A DNA stretch of 64,000 nucleotides. It comes from Bacteroidales bacterium. Lineage in GTDB: Bacteria; Bacteroidota; Bacteroidia; Bacteroidales; P3. The notes below the pieces were generated by a model. It had not been told where the DNA came from, made no database searches, and saw nothing but the letters and a program-made list of their open reading frames with translations. Below are positions 1 through 7,538 of the stretch, piece after piece (within the stretch, counting starts at the first letter, position 1; each line of letters begins with the position of its first letter). Both the position numbers and the translations under genes were made by a program. The stretch is from positions 1 through 64,000 of the forward strand of contig JAKVOZ010000011.1 of assembly GCA_022482545.1 (NCBI GenBank). Reading direction: 5' to 3'.

Positions 1-149
1 AACGAGTTGTTTATGGAGTTAAAGATGAAAAGAATGGAGCTTCAAAACAAGGTAATTTTTATCATAAAAAAACAATTGTAGAAGGAGGAGTGATGGAGAA
101 AGAATGCAAAGAGATTGTACAAGAATTTTTTAAAACAAAGAGAGGATAG
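1..149 (+). CDS. tRNA adenosine deaminase-like protein, C-terminal end (partial)
   Basis: An open frame enters from the left edge (first full codon at base 3) and stops with TAG at 147-149, giving 48 residues. It begins RVVYGVKDEKNGASKQGNF and ends ECKEIVQEFFKTKRG. The pattern YGVxDEKxGA followed by ExGGVMExECxEIVQEFFKTKR resembles the C-terminal helix region of TadA/nucleoside deaminases of the CDA fold, which convert adenosine-34 of tRNA-Arg to inosine. The zinc ligands would lie upstream of the window, so the family is inferred from the tail only. It ends three bases before the rel start, so the two are probably co-transcribed. Confidence 0.6.
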   Translation, partial: RVVYGVKDEKNGASKQGNFYHKKTIVEGGVMEKECKEIVQEFFKTKRG

Positions 150-152
150 GTT

Positions 153-2381
153 ATGTATATAGTTGATGAAAAAGAAGAGAAGAAGGAAATTTTAAGTAGA
201 TATAAGAGATTGATACGAAGTGTATCTACAACGGCAACAAAAGAAGAAAAGCTTATGATAAGAAAAGCTTTTACGGTTGCTGTCAATGCTCATAGTCAAG
301 CAAGGAGAAGAACAGGAGAACCATATATTTATCATCCTTTGGAAGTAGCAAGAATAGCAAGTGAAGACCTTAGTTTGGGAGCAACAGCTATTGTTTGTGC
401 TCTTTTACATGATGTTGTGGAAGATACAGAATATACTCTTGAAGATATAAATAACATATTTGGAGAAACAGTAGCTCATATTATTGATGGATTAACGAAG
501 ATTGAAGGTGTGTTTGATTATGCAACAAATAGTATTCAAAGTGAAAACTTTAAAAAACTTTTGATTGCAATGGGTGATGATGTTAGAGTTATTCTGTTAA
601 AGCTTTGTGATAGATTACATAATATGAGAACACTTGATGCAATGCCAGAATATAAACAATTAAAGATAGCCTCAGAAACACAATTTCTTTATGTTCCTCT
701 TGCTCATCGTCTTGGATTGTATCAAGTTAAAAGTGAGTTGGAAGATTTGGCAACAAAATATATTAATCCTAAGGCATATTATGATATTGAGTCAAAACTA
801 AAAGATAGCGAACAGGAAAGAACAAAATTTATTAAAGATTTTTGTGAGCCAATAAGAGAAAAACTTACAGAAAAAGGATATAATTTTACAATATCTTCAA
901 GAATAAAAAGTATAACATCAATACTTGGAAAGATAGAGAAAAAGGGAGTTAAATTTGAAGAAATATATGATATCTTTGCAATACGAATAATACTTAATGT
1001 TCCTCAAGAAGTTGAAAAAGAGACTTGTTTTAGTGTATATTCTATAATAAGTACAATGTATGAACAAAGGAAAGATAGATTTAGAGATTGGCTAACTAAA
1101 CCAAAATCTAATGGCTATGAAGCTTTGCATACAACAGTTATGAGTAAACAAGGAAAATGGGTAGAAATTCAAATAAGAAGTGCAAGAATGGATGAAATTG
1201 CAGAGAAAGGTCTTGCTGCTCATTATAAATATAAAGAAGTAAAAGAGGGAGAATTAGATGAAAACCTTGATAAATGGTTGTCAAAGATAAGAGATTTGCT
1301 TGATAATCAAAGTGCGTCCGCTGTTGATTTTGTTAATGATTTTAAAATGAATATTGTTACAGATGAAATAACAGTCTTTACTCCAAAAGGTGATTCAATA
1401 AGTATGCCTTTTGGTTCAACGGTATTAGATTTTGCATTTAATATTCATGTAGATTTAGGAATAAATTGTATCGGAGCAAAAGTTAATTATAAGGTTGTTC
1501 CAATAGATTTTAAATTGCGGAGTGCAGACCAAGTAGAGATTATTACTTCTAAGATAGCACATCCAGAAGAATCATGGTTAAAAATGGTTAGAACACCAAA
1601 AGCAATTCATGAAATAAAAAGATATATAAAAAATTATAAGAAAGGATTTCAGGAAGAAGGAATACAAAGATTAAAGAAAATATTTGCCGAAATAAAGGTT
1701 GATTTTAATGATGAAAATGTTGATAAGTTAAGAAGAGATAATGGTAATTTAGATATTGTAGATTTCTATTATAAAGTATCTATTGGAGAGATAAATGAAG
1801 ATAAGATAAAACATTGTTTTATAAAAGAAGAGAAATCATCATCATGGATATTTATAAGAAATCCATTCAAGTCGAAAAAGAAAGTAAATGCAAATTCAAC
1901 ACTCAGAGAACAAATAAGTCAGCAGATTCATGATAATCCAGAAAAACTGCTAATGAATCAAGATATGGAAAAACTGCCTTATGTAACAGCAAAATGTTGT
2001 AATCCACTTCCAGGAGATGATATTGTTGGTTTGATAAGAGAAGGTGAAATAGAAGTTCATCGTACTTCGTGTAAGAAGGCTGTTGATGAGATGAGTAAAC
2101 ATGGAAATAGAATAATTAAAGCAAAATGGAGAGAGAATGAAAGAATAACATTCTTGGCAGGAATAAAGATTATAGGCATTGATAGAAAAGGATTGCTTCA
2201 AGATTTGACAGGAGTAATATCGGAAGGTTGGAAAATAAATATAAGAGCTTTGGCGATGGAGAGTAGTGAAGGAACATTTGAAGGGACGATGATGGTTTAT
2301 ATTTCAGATGCAGAACATCTTAATCGTTTAATGGAAAATATTCGTAAGATTGAAGGAATAGAAAGTGTTAAGAGGATTTAA
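153..2381 (+). CDS. rel: Bifunctional (p)ppGpp synthetase/hydrolase (Rel/SpoT family)
   Basis: A cytoplasmic 742-residue alarmone enzyme of the stringent response with the full long-RSH layout. The N-terminal HD hydrolase has H61, H86-D87 and D153 (CDRLHNMRT), so the hydrolase looks intact. The synthetase domain follows at about 245-350, with D273 (IYDIFAIRII) and E323 (GYEALHTTV), the positions of the catalytic pair in characterised Rel enzymes. A TGS domain lies at about 405-465, a conserved Cys pair (CC, 615-616) in the zinc-finger/helical region, and a C-terminal ACT domain at about 665-740. Length is normal for Bacteroidota. ATG 153 lies three bases after the upstream stop. The function call is secure; whether hydrolysis or synthesis dominates cannot be read from sequence. 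Confidence 0.97.
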   Translation: MYIVDEKEEKKEILSRYKRLIRSVSTTATKEEKLMIRKAFTVAVNAHSQARRRTGEPYIYHPLEVARIASEDLSLGATAIVCALLHDVVEDTEYTLEDINNIFGETVAHIIDGLTKIEGVFDYATNSIQSENFKKLLIAMGDDVRVILLKLCDRLHNMRTLDAMPEYKQLKIASETQFLYVPLAHRLGLYQVKSELEDLATKYINPKAYYDIESKLKDSEQERTKFIKDFCEPIREKLTEKGYNFTISSRIKSITSILGKIEKKGVKFEEIYDIFAIRIILNVPQEVEKETCFSVYSIISTMYEQRKDRFRDWLTKPKSNGYEALHTTVMSKQGKWVEIQIRSARMDEIAEKGLAAHYKYKEVKEGELDENLDKWLSKIRDLLDNQSASAVDFVNDFKMNIVTDEITVFTPKGDSISMPFGSTVLDFAFNIHVDLGINCIGAKVNYKVVPIDFKLRSADQVEIITSKIAHPEESWLKMVRTPKAIHEIKRYIKNYKKGFQEEGIQRLKKIFAEIKVDFNDENVDKLRRDNGNLDIVDFYYKVSIGEINEDKIKHCFIKEEKSSSWIFIRNPFKSKKKVNANSTLREQISQQIHDNPEKLLMNQDMEKLPYVTAKCCNPLPGDDIVGLIREGEIEVHRTSCKKAVDEMSKHGNRIIKAKWRENERITFLAGIKIIGIDRKGLLQDLTGVISEGWKINIRALAMESSEGTFEGTMMVYISDAEHLNRLMENIRKIEGIESVKRI

Positions 2382-2422
2382 AAAGAATTAATTTTTTGTA
2401 AAATAAATAAATAAAAAAAAAT

Positions 2423-3130
2423 ATGAGAAAGTCATTTTATGTATTAGTGATAACAATTATGTTATATTGTGTTGCATATTCACAAAGCAAATGTCCTTTT
2501 GGAGGAAAAGTTAATTGTGAAGGGGCATGTGGAATGTTCGTTGATAATAATGGAGATGGTTTTTGTGATAATGGTATCGTGAAAAAAGCGACTAAGGATG
2601 TTAGTAAAGAAGACAAACAAGTAAAAAAAGAGAATGTTGAAACTAAAAGCAAACAGCAAAAAACAGTTTCAACAAAAGCAAAACAACAAAAAGATGAAAA
2701 CAAAACAGATGTTGATCGAGAAAATGATGCAGAACAATCAGTAACAGCATCAACAACAGAAACACAAACAGAAACAATTTCTACTGCAACAAATAATAAT
2801 TACATATTTAAAAAACCTTACCATTTAATAACTATAACATTAATAACTTTGTTACTATATGTTTTTACTGCCATACTTGTTAAAACAAATACAATAAAGA
2901 AAGTTACTCATAGAAAAATATGGAACATTATTTTATTGATAACTTGTTTGGTTTCATGTTTGTTGGGAATGTTCCTTGGAATTGTTAGAAACTATCAAAT
3001 AGAGATGAATAGTTTTGGTATATTAAAACTACATGTAGATGTAGGAATAGCAATGACAATAATTGCAATCATTCATATTTTTTGGCATATAAAATATTTT
3101 AAAAATATATTTATTCGTGTTAAGAAGTAA
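2423..3130 (+). CDS. Membrane protein with Cys-rich calcium-loop-like motif
   Basis: A 235-residue protein of unknown function. Residues 1-20 form a signal peptide or first membrane anchor. Residues 24-51 hold a Cys-rich stretch with an EF-hand-like loop (DNNGDGFCDN), a motif seen in Bacteroidota membrane proteins that carry redox or ferredoxin-like domains. A Lys/Thr/Gln-rich linker (about 55-120) follows, then three predicted membrane helices (about 133-152, 165-185 and 205-223). Histidines in the last helix (LHVDVG, IIHIFWHIKYF) recall haem-binding cytochrome b-like DUF4405 domains, but this is only a resemblance. The 3' end overlaps the MATE gene by 14 bases, which suggests translational coupling. 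Confidence 0.6.
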   Translation: MRKSFYVLVITIMLYCVAYSQSKCPFGGKVNCEGACGMFVDNNGDGFCDNGIVKKATKDVSKEDKQVKKENVETKSKQQKTVSTKAKQQKDENKTDVDRENDAEQSVTASTTETQTETISTATNNNYIFKKPYHLITITLITLLLYVFTAILVKTNTIKKVTHRKIWNIILLITCLVSCLLGMFLGIVRNYQIEMNSFGILKLHVDVGIAMTIIAIIHIFWHIKYFKNIFIRVKK

Positions 3131-4454
3131 GGAACTACATAAGACAATACTCTCTTTATCAATACCAAACATAATAACCAATATCACTGTTCCTTTGCTT
3201 GGAATGGTAGATACGGCTATTGTTGGACATATAAATACAGGCAATAGTAAAATAGATTATATTGGAGCGATAGCAATAGGTACGATGATTTTCAATTTCA
3301 TTTATTGGAATTTTGGATTTCTTCGTATGGGTACAAGTGGTTTTACAGCACAAGCTTATGGAGCAAAAGATAAGCAGGAACAAATAAATATTCTTGTTCG
3401 TGGTTGTGTTATAGCAATTTTGGCAGCATTAACTTTAATTGTACTCCAATATCCAATATCAATACTTTGTCGCAATGTTGTTGAAGATAAAAACAATGTT
3501 ATTGATTTGGCTTTGCAATATTTCTTTATAAGGATATGGGCTGCTCCTGCAACTCTTGGTATGTATTCTCTTAAAGGGTGGTTTATTGGAATGCAAGATA
3601 GCAAAACTCCTATGTGGATTTCTATTCTAATAAATATTTTAAACATTGTGTTCTCACTTCTTTTTGTTATTGAGTTTAATATGAAAATAGAGGGTGTGGC
3701 ATATGGAACTGTTGTTGCTCAATATGGAGGACTGATAACTACAATACTATTTTGGTTTATAAAATATGGAAATAAACACTATCATATATCAATTAAACAA
3801 GCAATTGCTTGGGATAAGATGAAAATATTCTTTAAAGTTAATAGTGATATTTTTCTTCGTAGTCTTTGTATCATTGCAGTAACAACATATTTCACTATTG
3901 CTTCTTCAAAAATGCCTTATCCAATGCTTGCCGTTAATACATTGTTGATGCAATTATTTACTTTGTTCTCATATTTTATGGACGGCTTTGCTTATGCAAG
4001 TGAAAGTTTGTGCGGAAAATATGTCGGAGCAAATGATAAACAAAGTTTAAAGCAAATAGTTAAGGCTATCCTTTTGTGGGGAGTTGTGTTGTCGTTACTA
4101 TGTGTTGTGTTGTATGGATTTTTTGGCGAGAATATTTTAAGAATACTTACTAATAATGAGAATGTTTTAAATGCAGCCAAACAATATATGATATGGGTAC
4201 TTCTTATACCAATAACAGGTTTTGTTGCTTTTCTTTATGATGGCATACTTATAGGAATGACAGAATCAAAAATAATGAGAGATGCAATATTTATATCAAC
4301 GGCAATATTCTTTATATTATATTTTTCATTGAAAGGCTTGATAGATAACAATGCTTTGTGGATAGGATTTATTACATATCTTGTTGGACGAAGTCTTTTG
4401 ATGATGATGTTTTCGTGGAAAAAGATTTTTGGAAATAAAACATTGAAAGGATAG
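3117..4454 (+). CDS. MATE family efflux transporter (DinF-like)
   Basis: A 445-residue inner-membrane transporter with about 12 hydrophobic helices in two pseudo-repeated halves. The N-terminal SIPNIITNITVPLLGMVDTAIVGH is the hallmark of the MATE/DinF family, which exports drugs or metabolites using a Na+ or H+ gradient. A second-half counterpart (MLAVNTLLMQLFTLFSYFMDGFAYASE) is also clear. The start is GTG at 3117, inside the end of the preceding gene; this is chosen because the family's N-terminal helix begins immediately after it. Substrate cannot be predicted. A GNAT gene follows after 8 bases. Confidence 0.92.
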   Translation: MLRSKELHKTILSLSIPNIITNITVPLLGMVDTAIVGHINTGNSKIDYIGAIAIGTMIFNFIYWNFGFLRMGTSGFTAQAYGAKDKQEQINILVRGCVIAILAALTLIVLQYPISILCRNVVEDKNNVIDLALQYFFIRIWAAPATLGMYSLKGWFIGMQDSKTPMWISILINILNIVFSLLFVIEFNMKIEGVAYGTVVAQYGGLITTILFWFIKYGNKHYHISIKQAIAWDKMKIFFKVNSDIFLRSLCIIAVTTYFTIASSKMPYPMLAVNTLLMQLFTLFSYFMDGFAYASESLCGKYVGANDKQSLKQIVKAILLWGVVLSLLCVVLYGFFGENILRILTNNENVLNAAKQYMIWVLLIPITGFVAFLYDGILIGMTESKIMRDAIFISTAIFFILYFSLKGLIDNNALWIGFITYLVGRSLLMMMFSWKKIFGNKTLKG

Positions 4455-4462
4455 GAAAAACT

Positions 4463-4900
4463 ATGAAAGAAGATGATGAAATATTGATAGAGCATATATC
4501 AATGAATGATAAACAAAAGATGATGCAAGCAAAAGAGATAAGAATAGATGTGTTTGTTAAAGAACAAGATGTTGATATTGATGCAGATTGGGACGATAAA
4601 CAAAGTGAAAATTATCTCGCTTATTATAATAATAAAGTTGTTGGAACGATTAGATGGCGAGAGATAGGACGATGTGTTAAAATGGAGAGATTGTCTGTTG
4701 AAAAGAAATATAGAGGGAAAGGTATTGCTTCAATGATGATAGATAATGTGTTGTTGGATATAAGACAAAAAACGCAGAAAAAAATTATTCTACATGCACA
4801 ATTGCTTGCGATGCCTTTGTATGAAAGAAAAGGATTTAAAAAGAAAGGCAAATTGTTTTATGAACAGAATATTGCACACTACTCAATGTTCAAGGATTAA
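4463..4900 (+). CDS. GNAT family N-acetyltransferase
   Basis: A 145-residue cytosolic acyltransferase. The acetyl-CoA pyrophosphate loop is visible as YRGKGIASMM (motif A, about residue 88-98), preceded by VKMERLSVEKK on the beta-4 strand. The C-terminal part (LHAQLLAMPLYERKGFKKKG) matches the motif B region of ElaA/YjcF-like GNATs, and the N-terminal IRIDVFVKEQDVD also fits that subgroup. The substrate is unknown. ATG 4463 is 8 bases after the MATE stop and preceded by a GGAAAAA stretch. It is probably the last gene of the operon that starts with rel, since a strong hairpin follows at 4961. Confidence 0.88.
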   Translation: MKEDDEILIEHISMNDKQKMMQAKEIRIDVFVKEQDVDIDADWDDKQSENYLAYYNNKVVGTIRWREIGRCVKMERLSVEKKYRGKGIASMMIDNVLLDIRQKTQKKIILHAQLLAMPLYERKGFKKKGKLFYEQNIAHYSMFKD

Positions 4901-4960
4901 TAATTCTGTTTTAATATAAATTTATTTTGATAACAGTAACAGTCTTAAAATCTTTTGTTT

Positions 4961-5000
4961 AATAAAACGAAGAGATAGTAAAATATCTCTTCGTTTTATT
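4961..5000. terminator. Perfect 17-bp inverted repeat (AATAAAACGAAG family)
   Basis: The left arm 4961-4977 (AATAAAACGAAGAGATA) and right arm 4984-5000 are perfect complements around a 6-base loop. It sits 60 bp after the GNAT stop and has a T-rich right arm, so it may terminate transcription. The same arm sequence recurs at 22735-22797, 33107-33142, 45051 and 63709-63780, so it is also an interspersed repeat. Confidence 0.75.
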
Positions 5001-5040
5001 AAAATGAATCGCTATTCTAATAAAATAGAATCAAAAGACA

Positions 5041-5195
5041 GTAAAAGAACGTGAGTTAGATATAAAGAATGTTTATAAAGGATTGATAGATATTGTTCAA
5101 TATTTCTATCAAGAAGGACTAAGCCTAAATCTGTTTTTTTACTCATCAATAGAAACTTAAAAGTAATTATTGAAAGGATAGAGAAAGAATTTTAG
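5041..5195 (+). pseudogene. Possible frameshifted gene remnant
   Basis: A frame open from 5041 reads ERELDIKNVYKGLIDIVQYF and continues to a stop soon after the T-run at about 5132-5138. Shifting frame at that run continues as FLLINRNLKVIIERIEKEF and stops at 5193-5195. The two halves join into one plausible helical protein end, which suggests a short decayed gene. I do not recognise the family. The remnant lies almost wholly inside the 201-bp inverted-repeat element described next. Confidence 0.35.
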
Positions 5196-5248
5196 TAATA
5201 AAATCACAACACATTGATTGTTAGTATGTGTTATATATAACTCACGTT
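5048..5248. mobile_element. 201-bp MITE-like element bounded by 17-bp inverted repeats
   Basis: Bases 5048-5064 (AACGTGAGTTAGATATA) and 5232-5248 are inverted repeats that match at 16 of 17 positions. They enclose about 167 bp with a decayed ORF. No target-site duplication is evident in the immediate flanks, and no second copy was seen in this window, so mobility is inferred from the architecture only. Confidence 0.45.
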
Positions 5249-5291
5249 ATTTAGAATGTAAAAGAAAATAAATTATAAAAAAATAAAAATA

Positions 5292-5323
5292 TTTGTTAGT
5301 TGTAAAATAATTTTATAACTTTG
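5292..5323 (+). promoter_or_regulatory. Bacteroidota promoter, module 1
   Basis: TTTG at 5292-5295, 20 bases, then TAACTTTG at 5316-5323. This fits the Bacteroidota primary sigma consensus. It lies 25 bases before the small ORF at 5349. The same promoter with near-identical flanks recurs at 7120 and 7951. Confidence 0.8.
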
Positions 5324-5348
5324 TAATCGTAATAATTTCAATAAATAA

Positions 5349-5579
5349 ATGATAACGAAACAACTATTTAATAAGAGAATTATAAGCAAATTGCTTTTAA
5401 TAATAATTATTCCTATTGTTGCTATTAAGTTTTTTGTTGTCTTTGTTTATTATTATTTTCTATCACAAATTTATTATATAGTTTTAAATAAAAAACGCAA
5501 TAGCATTTATTCATCAGAAGCAATTGTTTTACTTGGTAAGAATGATTTTGATAGTTCTTGTTGCCTTAAATGCAGGTAA
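5349..5579 (+). CDS. Small membrane/leader protein, IYSSExIxLLGKN family, copy 1
   Basis: A 76-residue protein of no known family. Residues 8-45 are strongly hydrophobic (one or two membrane spans ending FLSQIYYIVLNKK). A polar tail then carries IYSSEAIVLLGKNDFD and a Cys-rich end (SSCCLKCR). Homologues lie at 7177 and 8008, and a diverged one at 61304-61459 on the minus strand. The motif survives there through synonymous codon changes, so it appears to be translated. It starts 25 bases after a consensus promoter, and its last codons form the 5' arm of an RNA hairpin. It may be a leader peptide controlling the lipoprotein genes downstream or a small membrane partner of them; the sequence does not decide. 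Confidence 0.7.
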   Translation: MITKQLFNKRIISKLLLIIIIPIVAIKFFVVFVYYYFLSQIYYIVLNKKRNSIYSSEAIVLLGKNDFDSSCCLKCR

Positions 5580-5618
5580 TAAAAAATATTATAACCGCTT
5601 TTCCATTTAAGGTAACAA
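5558..5618 (+). promoter_or_regulatory. RNA hairpin overlapping the small ORF stop, copy 1
   Basis: The 15-base arm 5558-5572 pairs completely with 5604-5618 if one G-U pair is allowed. Inside it, an inner stem joins GC.GGT.AATA to TATT.ACC.GC around an A-rich loop. The small ORF stop (TAA 5577-5579) lies in the loop, so a terminating ribosome would cover the 5' arm. A weaker second hairpin follows at 5631-5657. Copies are at 7386-7446, 8217-8277 and, with different stem bases, 61254-61295. Confidence 0.6.
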
Positions 5619-5711
5619 TAAAACAACAGATAAATAAAACAAAGAAAGTCTTATTTATTTAGAAGAGAAATCATTTAAATTCAATAGTTTAATAATTTAA
5701 AACATAAAAAA

Positions 5712-6167
5712 ATGAAAAAGAGTAAATTTAAGCTACTACTATTATTTATAGGATTAGTAGCAATAGCAGGGACAACATTATCTTCTTGTAATGATGATGA
5801 CGACCAATCACAAAAAGAACAAATATCTATTACGGATATAACAACAAATATTCCATGTCTTTTAACTTCTAATGATACAGTTAAAATAATTAATAGTAAT
5901 GAAGAATTACAAGCATTATGCAGTAATGCACCAACACTTGATTTTTCAAATCATTCATTATTGATTGTATCCGGAGGTGTAGCAGGTGGGGTTGCAAATG
6001 TAGTCGGAATCTTATATAAGATGAGTAATAATTACATTCTATCTATTAATGTTTCATTAAACGAGACAACTATAAATGGAGATGTATGGAGAAAATGTTA
6101 TTTAACATCAGAGAAGATAAATTCTAATACTATAATATCATTACAAGTTAATAGTCATCAAAAATAA
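5712..6167 (+). CDS. Surface lipoprotein A (mosaic pair with B)
   Basis: A 151-residue lipoprotein. The signal peptide ends in the lipobox LSSC (Cys26), followed by NDDDD, which fits the acidic lipoprotein export signal that sends Bacteroidota lipoproteins to the cell surface. The mature domain (PCLLTSNDTVKIINSNEELQ, then HSLLIVSGG and NTIISLQVN) resembles small conserved Bacteroidales lipoprotein domains of unknown function. It is nearly identical to the next gene in residues 27-89 and 126-151, but residues 90-125 differ completely. It is preceded by the leader module (promoter 5292, small ORF, hairpin) and followed 13 bases later by gene B. Confidence 0.8.
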   Translation: MKKSKFKLLLLFIGLVAIAGTTLSSCNDDDDQSQKEQISITDITTNIPCLLTSNDTVKIINSNEELQALCSNAPTLDFSNHSLLIVSGGVAGGVANVVGILYKMSNNYILSINVSLNETTINGDVWRKCYLTSEKINSNTIISLQVNSHQK

Positions 6168-6175
6168 AAGGAGGG
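6168..6175 (+). promoter_or_regulatory. Strong Shine-Dalgarno for lipoprotein B
   Basis: AAGGAGGG starts right after the stop of lipoprotein A and lies five bases before the next ATG. Bacteroidota rarely use Shine-Dalgarno sequences and most starts here have none, so this near-perfect anti-SD match is unusual. An identical copy is at 6637-6644. Confidence 0.75.
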
Positions 6176-6180
6176 TTGAA

Positions 6181-6636
6181 ATGAAAAAGAATAAATTTAA
6201 GCTACTACTATTATTTATAGGATTAGTAGTAATAACAGGAACAACATTATCTTCTTGTAATGATGATGACGACCAATCACAAAAAGAACAAATATCTATT
6301 ACGGATATAACAACAAATATTCCATGTCTTTTAACTTCTAATGATACAGTTAAAATAATTAATAGTAATGAAGAATTACAAGCATTATGCAGTAATGCAC
6401 CAACACTTGATTTTTCAAATCATTCATTATTGATTGTATCTGGAGGTACTACAAACGGAGTTAGTGGCATAAATAGTAACTTAGAAAAATTAATTAATTC
6501 CAATTATATTTTATCTATGGATATACAATTAAATGACGCTACAGTTGCAGAAGGTTGGAGAAAATGTTATTTAACATCAGAGAAGATAAATTCCAATACT
6601 ATAATATCATTACAAGTTAATAGTCATCAAAAATAA
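6181..6636 (+). CDS. Surface lipoprotein B (mosaic pair with A)
   Basis: A 151-residue paralogue of the previous gene with the same signal peptide, LSSC lipobox and NDDDD surface signal. Bases 6181-6447 and 6556-6636 are almost identical to A. The 108 bases between (6448-6555) are unrelated or strongly diverged but of exactly the same length. The pattern suggests gene conversion homogenising the flanks, or a swapped central segment. It is translated from a strong Shine-Dalgarno site and is in one transcription unit with A and C. Confidence 0.8.
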   Translation: MKKNKFKLLLLFIGLVVITGTTLSSCNDDDDQSQKEQISITDITTNIPCLLTSNDTVKIINSNEELQALCSNAPTLDFSNHSLLIVSGGTTNGVSGINSNLEKLINSNYILSMDIQLNDATVAEGWRKCYLTSEKINSNTIISLQVNSHQK

Positions 6637-6644
6637 AAGGAGGG
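6637..6644 (+). promoter_or_regulatory. Strong Shine-Dalgarno for lipoprotein C
   Basis: AAGGAGGG follows the stop of lipoprotein B and precedes the ATG at 6650 by five bases. The A-B and B-C junctions are the same sequence, so the junction was duplicated together with the gene. Confidence 0.75.
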
Positions 6645-6649
6645 TTGAA

Positions 6650-7072
6650 ATGAAAAAAAGTAAATTTAAGCTAATACTATTATTTATAGGATTAGTAGCA
6701 ATAACAGGAACAACATTATCTTCCTGCAATGATGATAATGATCAATCAAAAAATAATTCAATAGTTGGTAAATGGATTGCTGTTGGAGTATCTTATTCGA
6801 ATAATGATACAATACAACCACTAAGCTCTAATATGGAAATTGACACTATTACTTTTCGTAATGATAATTACATTGAAGATAATTATACTGCTGGATATAA
6901 TGGATGTCATTACAATATAATAAATGATTCTGTTATCAAAATAGAAAATACAGTAGAAGGTTATGTTCATACGCTAAAATTTAAGTTTGTTGGTAATGAT
7001 ATTATAATTTATAATTGGAGACATAGGGATATTGCAGAATATATATATAATATTCGTTTTAAAAAGATTTAA
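6650..7072 (+). CDS. Surface lipoprotein C, lipocalin-like
   Basis: A 140-residue lipoprotein with the same leader (MKKSKFKL, LSSC lipobox, NDDND surface signal) but an unrelated mature domain. NNSIVGKWIAVGVSY followed by alternating beta-strand segments (MEIDTITFRNDNYI, HTLKFKFVGNDIIIYNW, IYNIRFKKI) looks like the small lipocalin-like fold common in Bacteroidales lipoproteins, where IxGKW opens the barrel. The ligand is unknown. It is the third gene of the A-B-C unit; after its stop comes a new promoter and the second leader module. Confidence 0.75.
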   Translation: MKKSKFKLILLFIGLVAITGTTLSSCNDDNDQSKNNSIVGKWIAVGVSYSNNDTIQPLSSNMEIDTITFRNDNYIEDNYTAGYNGCHYNIINDSVIKIENTVEGYVHTLKFKFVGNDIIIYNWRHRDIAEYIYNIRFKKI

Positions 7073-7119
7073 TACTATGAATAATAAAATAATTTATTAT
7101 TAAAAAAATAATAAAAATA

Positions 7120-7151
7120 TTTGTTAGTTATAAAATAATTTTATAACTTTG
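7120..7151 (+). promoter_or_regulatory. Bacteroidota promoter, module 2
   Basis: TTTG at 7120-7123, 20 bases, TAACTTTG at 7144-7151. It is 25 bases upstream of the small ORF at 7177, the same distance as in module 1. Confidence 0.8.
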
Positions 7152-7176
7152 CGGGCATAATAAATTCAACAAATAG

Positions 7177-7398
7177 ATGACAACAACACAACTATTTAAC
7201 ACAAAATTTATAAGCGAATCGCTTTTAAGAACAATTATATCTATTGTTGTTATTATGTTTTTTGTTGTCTTTATTTCTTATTATTTTCTATCACAAATTT
7301 ATTATATAGTTTTAAATAAAAAACATAATAAAATTTATTCATCAGAAGAAATTGTTTTACTTGGTAAGAATGATTTGGACAGTTTTTGTTGCCTTTGA
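7177..7398 (+). CDS. Small membrane/leader protein, IYSSExIxLLGKN family, copy 2
   Basis: A 73-residue homologue of the small protein at 5349. It has an N-terminal amphipathic start (MTTTQLFNTKFISESLLR), one long hydrophobic region (about residues 20-45), then NKIYSSEEIVLLGKNDLDSFCCL. The stop is TGA inside the 5' arm of the downstream hairpin, earlier than in copy 1. Differences from copy 1 include many amino-acid changes in the membrane part, while the IYSSE-LLGKN segment is nearly fixed. Its function is unknown; a leader or attenuator peptide or a membrane partner of lipoprotein D are the options. Confidence 0.7.
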   Translation: MTTTQLFNTKFISESLLRTIISIVVIMFFVVFISYYFLSQIYYIVLNKKHNKIYSSEEIVLLGKNDLDSFCCL

Positions 7399-7446
7399 TG
7401 CAGGTAATAAAAAATATTATAACCGCTTTTCCATTTAAGGTAACAA
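7386..7446 (+). promoter_or_regulatory. RNA hairpin overlapping the small ORF stop, copy 2
   Basis: Arm 7386-7400 faces arm 7432-7446. The 3' arm and the inner GC.GGT/ACC.GC stem are the same as in copy 1. The 5' arm has two changes, one tolerated as G-U and one a T-T mismatch, so the outer stem is slightly weaker here. The TGA stop of the small ORF lies in the 5' arm. Confidence 0.55.
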
Positions 7447-7538
7447 TAAAACAACAGATAAATAGAACTAAAATGTTTTACTTATTTAGAAGAAAAATTA
7501 TTTAAATTCAATAGTTTAATAATTTAAAACATAAAAAA

